A stretch of 64,000 nt of DNA from Croceicoccus mobilis. Lineage in GTDB: Bacteria > Pseudomonadota > Alphaproteobacteria > Sphingomonadales > Sphingomonadaceae. Shown here in pieces: positions 61,774 through 64,000 of this stretch. Location of the stretch: positions 56,201 to 120,200 of the forward strand of contig NZ_LYWZ01000024.1 of the NCBI RefSeq assembly GCF_001661965.1. Direction: 5' to 3'. Under the pieces are notes generated by a model, which made no database searches, was not told where the DNA came from, and worked only from the letters and a program-made list of their open reading frames with translations. Position numbers and translations under genes: made by a program. The first letter of the stretch is position 1. Each line of letters begins with the position of its first letter.

Positions 61774-61862
61774 TCATCTGCGTTCCTTCGTCACTACGAC
61801 GAAGCCAAAACACTCCTTAACTTACAACCCTGATTTTGTGCCATGGGCGCTGACGGGGGACA

Positions 61863-62414
61863 GGACGAGATGTTCGTGCCGGAGGTGCGATCGATCTTCA
61901 CAGTAAGCGCCATTGCGCCCTGTTGACGGTGCTGATTACTCCTCGGCTTCGGCGTCCGGCTGGCTAGCCGACCGGGTACTTGAAAGGCGTCGGCTAGCGA
62001 AAACAGCGTCCCGGCCAGTCGACGCCGTCACACTATATGCTCAACGAAGCGATAGCCAAGCATCCGCGCCATGCAATCCGATTTTCAGCGTAATGGTAAC
62101 CCGGCGCCTATTTTCCTCAGAATGGCAGCGCGCTTCGTTACCCAAAGCTCCTGAGGAGAGCGACATACCCTAATGAAGCACGAATGGGGACTCGTGCGGA
62201 TCCCTTCGTTGGCTGGAAGGTCAGTTTTGTCATTTGCGACACTTTGCCGGCGGGCAAAGTGTCACTGGCGACAACGATCTTGGCGTTGCCACCAGCCATG
62301 CCCGTGCGGCACGGCCCGCCAAAAATCACCTCCCCTACAGATCCGAAAGCAAATCAGCCCTTGCCTAATGCCGTATGCATGCGTACGACATCGCAGAGAG
62401 ATGGAGAGCCCATA
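61863..62414. other. Gene-free stretch before ETF-QO
   Basis: These 552 bases have no supported gene. A 48-base inverted-repeat element lies at 62227-62274 (listed separately). The ETF-QO promoter probably lies in the final 150 bases, where no strong motif is obvious. Confidence 0.5.
62227..62274. repeat. Compact inverted-repeat element
   Basis: GACACTTTGCC (62238-62248) and GGCAAAGTGTC (62253-62263) form a perfect 11-bp inverted repeat with a GGCG spacer, extended outward imperfectly to TTGTC and GACAA. The right arm resembles the end at 26791-26812. It looks like two transposon ends in near contact, or a very small MITE; as RNA it would form a stable hairpin. Confidence 0.6.
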
Positions 62415-64000
62415 ATGTCGACACGCGAATCCATGCCTTATGATGTCGTCATCGTCGGTGGCGGCGTTGCGGGATTGGGCGCCGCGATCCGGTTGAAGCA
62501 GGTGAATGCGGATCTTGAGGTCTGCGTGCTTGAGAAGGGTTCGGAGATCGGCGCGCATATCCTGTCGGGCGCGGTGGTCGATCCCAAGGCGCTGGACGAA
62601 CTGCTGCCCGACTGGCGCGATGACGATTGCCCGATGGCCGAGACCCCGGTGACGGATAACTGGCACTGGACGCTGTCGGCCAAGGGCAAGTTCGCGATGC
62701 CGCATCTGGCGATGCCGCCCTTCATGTCGAACGATGGCAATTACACCGGTTCGCTGGGCAGCCTGTGCCGCTGGCTCGCGGAAAAGGCCGAGGGGTTGGG
62801 CGTGGAAATCTTCCCCGGCTTCCCGGCGGCCGAGGTGCTTTATAACGATGACGGTTCGGTCAAGGGCGTGGCGACCGGCGACATGGGCGTGGCCGCCGAT
62901 GGCAGCCACAAGGCCGATTACCAGCCCGGCATGGAACTGCACGGCAAATACACGCTGTTTGCCGAAGGCGCGCGCGGGTCGCTGACCAAGCAGCTGAAGG
63001 CGAAGTTCGACCTTGAGGCGAATTGCGAACCGCAGGTCTATGGCCTTGGCATGAAGGAATTGTGGGACATCGATCCCGCCAAGCACGTGCCGGGCCGCGT
63101 TCTCCACACACAGGGCTGGCCGCTTAGCGAAAACGATGCGTGGGGCGGCGGCTTCCTCTATCACCAGGCCAACGGGCAGGTGGCCTTGGGCTTCGTGGTC
63201 GCGCTGGATTACGCCAACCCGTATCTGTTCCCGTTCGAGGAATTCCAGCGCTGGAAGCAGCATCCTGAAATCCGCTCGATCCTCGAAGGCGGGAAGCGCG
63301 TTTCCTATGGCGCGCGCGTCATTAACGAAGGCGGCTGGCAATCGGTGCCGAAACTCACCTTCCCCGGCGGCGCGCTGATCGGATGCAGCGCGGGCTTCGT
63401 CAATGTGCCCCGCATCAAGGGCAGCCATACCGCGATGAAATCGGGCATGCTCGCGGCCGAAGCCGTGGCCGAGGCCATCGGCGCCCAGCGCGCGGGCGAC
63501 GAGGTCGTCGATTACGAGACGACATTGCGTTCGAGCTGGATCGCGGATGAACTGAAGAAAGTGAAGAACGCCGAACCCGCCGTCGCCAAGTTCGGCGGCG
63601 CGCTGGGCACGGTGATCGCGGGCGCGGACATGTGGATGCGCACGCTGAAGATCGGCCTGCCGATCACCATGAAGCACCACCGCGACTGCGATCAGACGAT
63701 GCGCGCCGATCTGTTCAAGCCGATCCAGTATCCCAAGCCCGATGGCGTGATCAGCTTCGACCGTCTTTCCAGCGTGTTCCTGTCGAACACCAATCATGAG
63801 GAAGATCAGCCCTGCCACCTTCAGCTCAAGGACCCGGATGTTCCGCTGAAGATCAACCTGCCGGTCTATGCCGGGCCTGCGGCGCGTTACTGCCCGGCGG
63901 GGGTGTATGAATATACCGGTCTCGACGAAGAGGGCGCAGAGCCCAAATTCGTGATCAACGCGCAGAACTGCGTCCACTGCAAGACCTGCGACATCAAGGA
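62415..64000 (+). CDS. Electron transfer flavoprotein-ubiquinone oxidoreductase (3' truncated by window)
   Basis: This 5' part of ETF-QO passes electrons from acyl-CoA dehydrogenases, through ETF, to ubiquinone at the inner membrane. The 528 visible codons show the FAD motif VVIVGGGVAGLGAAIRLK near the N-terminus, GAHILSGAVVDP, and, at the window edge, the start of the 4Fe-4S domain (NCVHCKTCDIK). ATG 62415 follows GGAG. A long open frame on the opposite strand is a codon-bias shadow. It would serve the beta-oxidation genes at the other end of the window. Confidence 0.95.
   Translation, partial: MSTRESMPYDVVIVGGGVAGLGAAIRLKQVNADLEVCVLEKGSEIGAHILSGAVVDPKALDELLPDWRDDDCPMAETPVTDNWHWTLSAKGKFAMPHLAMPPFMSNDGNYTGSLGSLCRWLAEKAEGLGVEIFPGFPAAEVLYNDDGSVKGVATGDMGVAADGSHKADYQPGMELHGKYTLFAEGARGSLTKQLKAKFDLEANCEPQVYGLGMKELWDIDPAKHVPGRVLHTQGWPLSENDAWGGGFLYHQANGQVALGFVVALDYANPYLFPFEEFQRWKQHPEIRSILEGGKRVSYGARVINEGGWQSVPKLTFPGGALIGCSAGFVNVPRIKGSHTAMKSGMLAAEAVAEAIGAQRAGDEVVDYETTLRSSWIADELKKVKNAEPAVAKFGGALGTVIAGADMWMRTLKIGLPITMKHHRDCDQTMRADLFKPIQYPKPDGVISFDRLSSVFLSNTNHEEDQPCHLQLKDPDVPLKINLPVYAGPAARYCPAGVYEYTGLDEEGAEPKFVINAQNCVHCKTCDIK

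Larger units (their letters stand above)
60297..61862. mobile_element. Degenerate IS3-family insertion sequence
   Basis: The left end reads TGTCCGTCGTCAG then TGGCACA, and the right end (reverse) reads TGTCCCCCGTCAG then TGGCACA, giving imperfect terminal repeats of about 26 bases. Between them lie orfA and orfB on the minus strand, both broken. No target duplication is evident. It separates higA from ETF-QO. Confidence 0.85.

Noticed and set aside
62262..63977. 571-codon minus-strand frame over ETF-QO
   Set aside because: ETF-QO on the plus strand is unmistakable; the antisense frame reflects third-position GC bias.
1..64000. CRISPR arrays, tRNA and rRNA genes
   Set aside because: I looked for regularly spaced direct repeats, cloverleaf patterns and rRNA segments and saw none. 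A covariance or tRNA scan would be needed to exclude a diverged tRNA.

Overview
The window looks like a chromosome or megaplasmid segment of an alphaproteobacterium of the sphingomonad type (Sphingomonadales). GC content is high, there are three large TonB-dependent receptors, the catabolic clusters combine P450, EthD, SnoaL and SDR genes, and cobalamin assembly is under riboswitch control. This assignment is inferred from gene content and style, since no rRNA or other phylogenetic marker is present.

Layout. (1) 1-8.5 kb, plus strand: the tail of a possible GST gene, then an acid/CoA module of fused indolepyruvate ferredoxin oxidoreductase, aldehyde dehydrogenase, thiolase and a fused enoyl-CoA hydratase/3-hydroxyacyl-CoA dehydrogenase. 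(2) 8.5-15.1 kb, minus strand: a tight operon of a SnoaL-like protein, cytochrome P450, FAD-dependent oxidoreductase, an EthD-SDR fusion, a lone EthD protein, a polytopic membrane protein and COX3-like/COX4-like subunits. (3) 15.5-24.5 kb: two TonB receptors, a second SnoaL paralog, an SDR, an AraC regulator and an MFS permease. Together these suggest uptake and oxidation of a hydrophobic substrate that cannot be named from sequence. Relics of a Rieske oxygenase and a recombinase lie between them.

(4) 24.5-31.2 kb is an accessory island. It holds a broken IS110 transposase fused to a broken hipA, inverted-repeat debris, an AbiE-type toxin-antitoxin pair, a secreted SNase-like nuclease and a NERD protein. 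(5) 31.3-43.1 kb is a cobalamin late-assembly and uptake locus. Two divergent operons each start with a cobalamin riboswitch: one carries a membrane protein, cobO and cobB; the other carries btuB, DUF1636, cobT, cobC, cobS, cobD, cbiB, cobQ and cobU. No corrin-ring genes are present in the window.

(6) 43.3-47.9 kb: a tyrosine recombinase, a PilZ protein and a nitrosative-stress locus (flavohemoglobin, truncated hemoglobin, HPP membrane protein, NsrR-like regulator) with two palindromic operator candidates. (7) 48-54 kb: small envelope proteins, a CPA2 antiporter, and an uncharacterised pair of a GNAT protein and a large protein with a coiled coil and two membrane helices. (8) 54-60.2 kb: a small CxxC protein gene interrupted by an amber codon, a PAS/HWE histidine kinase, an IetAS-type pair (AAA ATPase plus subtilisin-like protease) and HigBA. 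(9) 60.3-61.9 kb is a degenerate IS3-family element with recognisable terminal repeats. (10) 62.4 kb to the end is the start of ETF-ubiquinone oxidoreductase.

The least described parts are the EthD-SDR/P450/COX3-COX4 operon, the GNAT plus two-helix membrane pair, the riboswitch-controlled membrane protein, and a 39-bp element shared by the leaders of both cobalamin operons.
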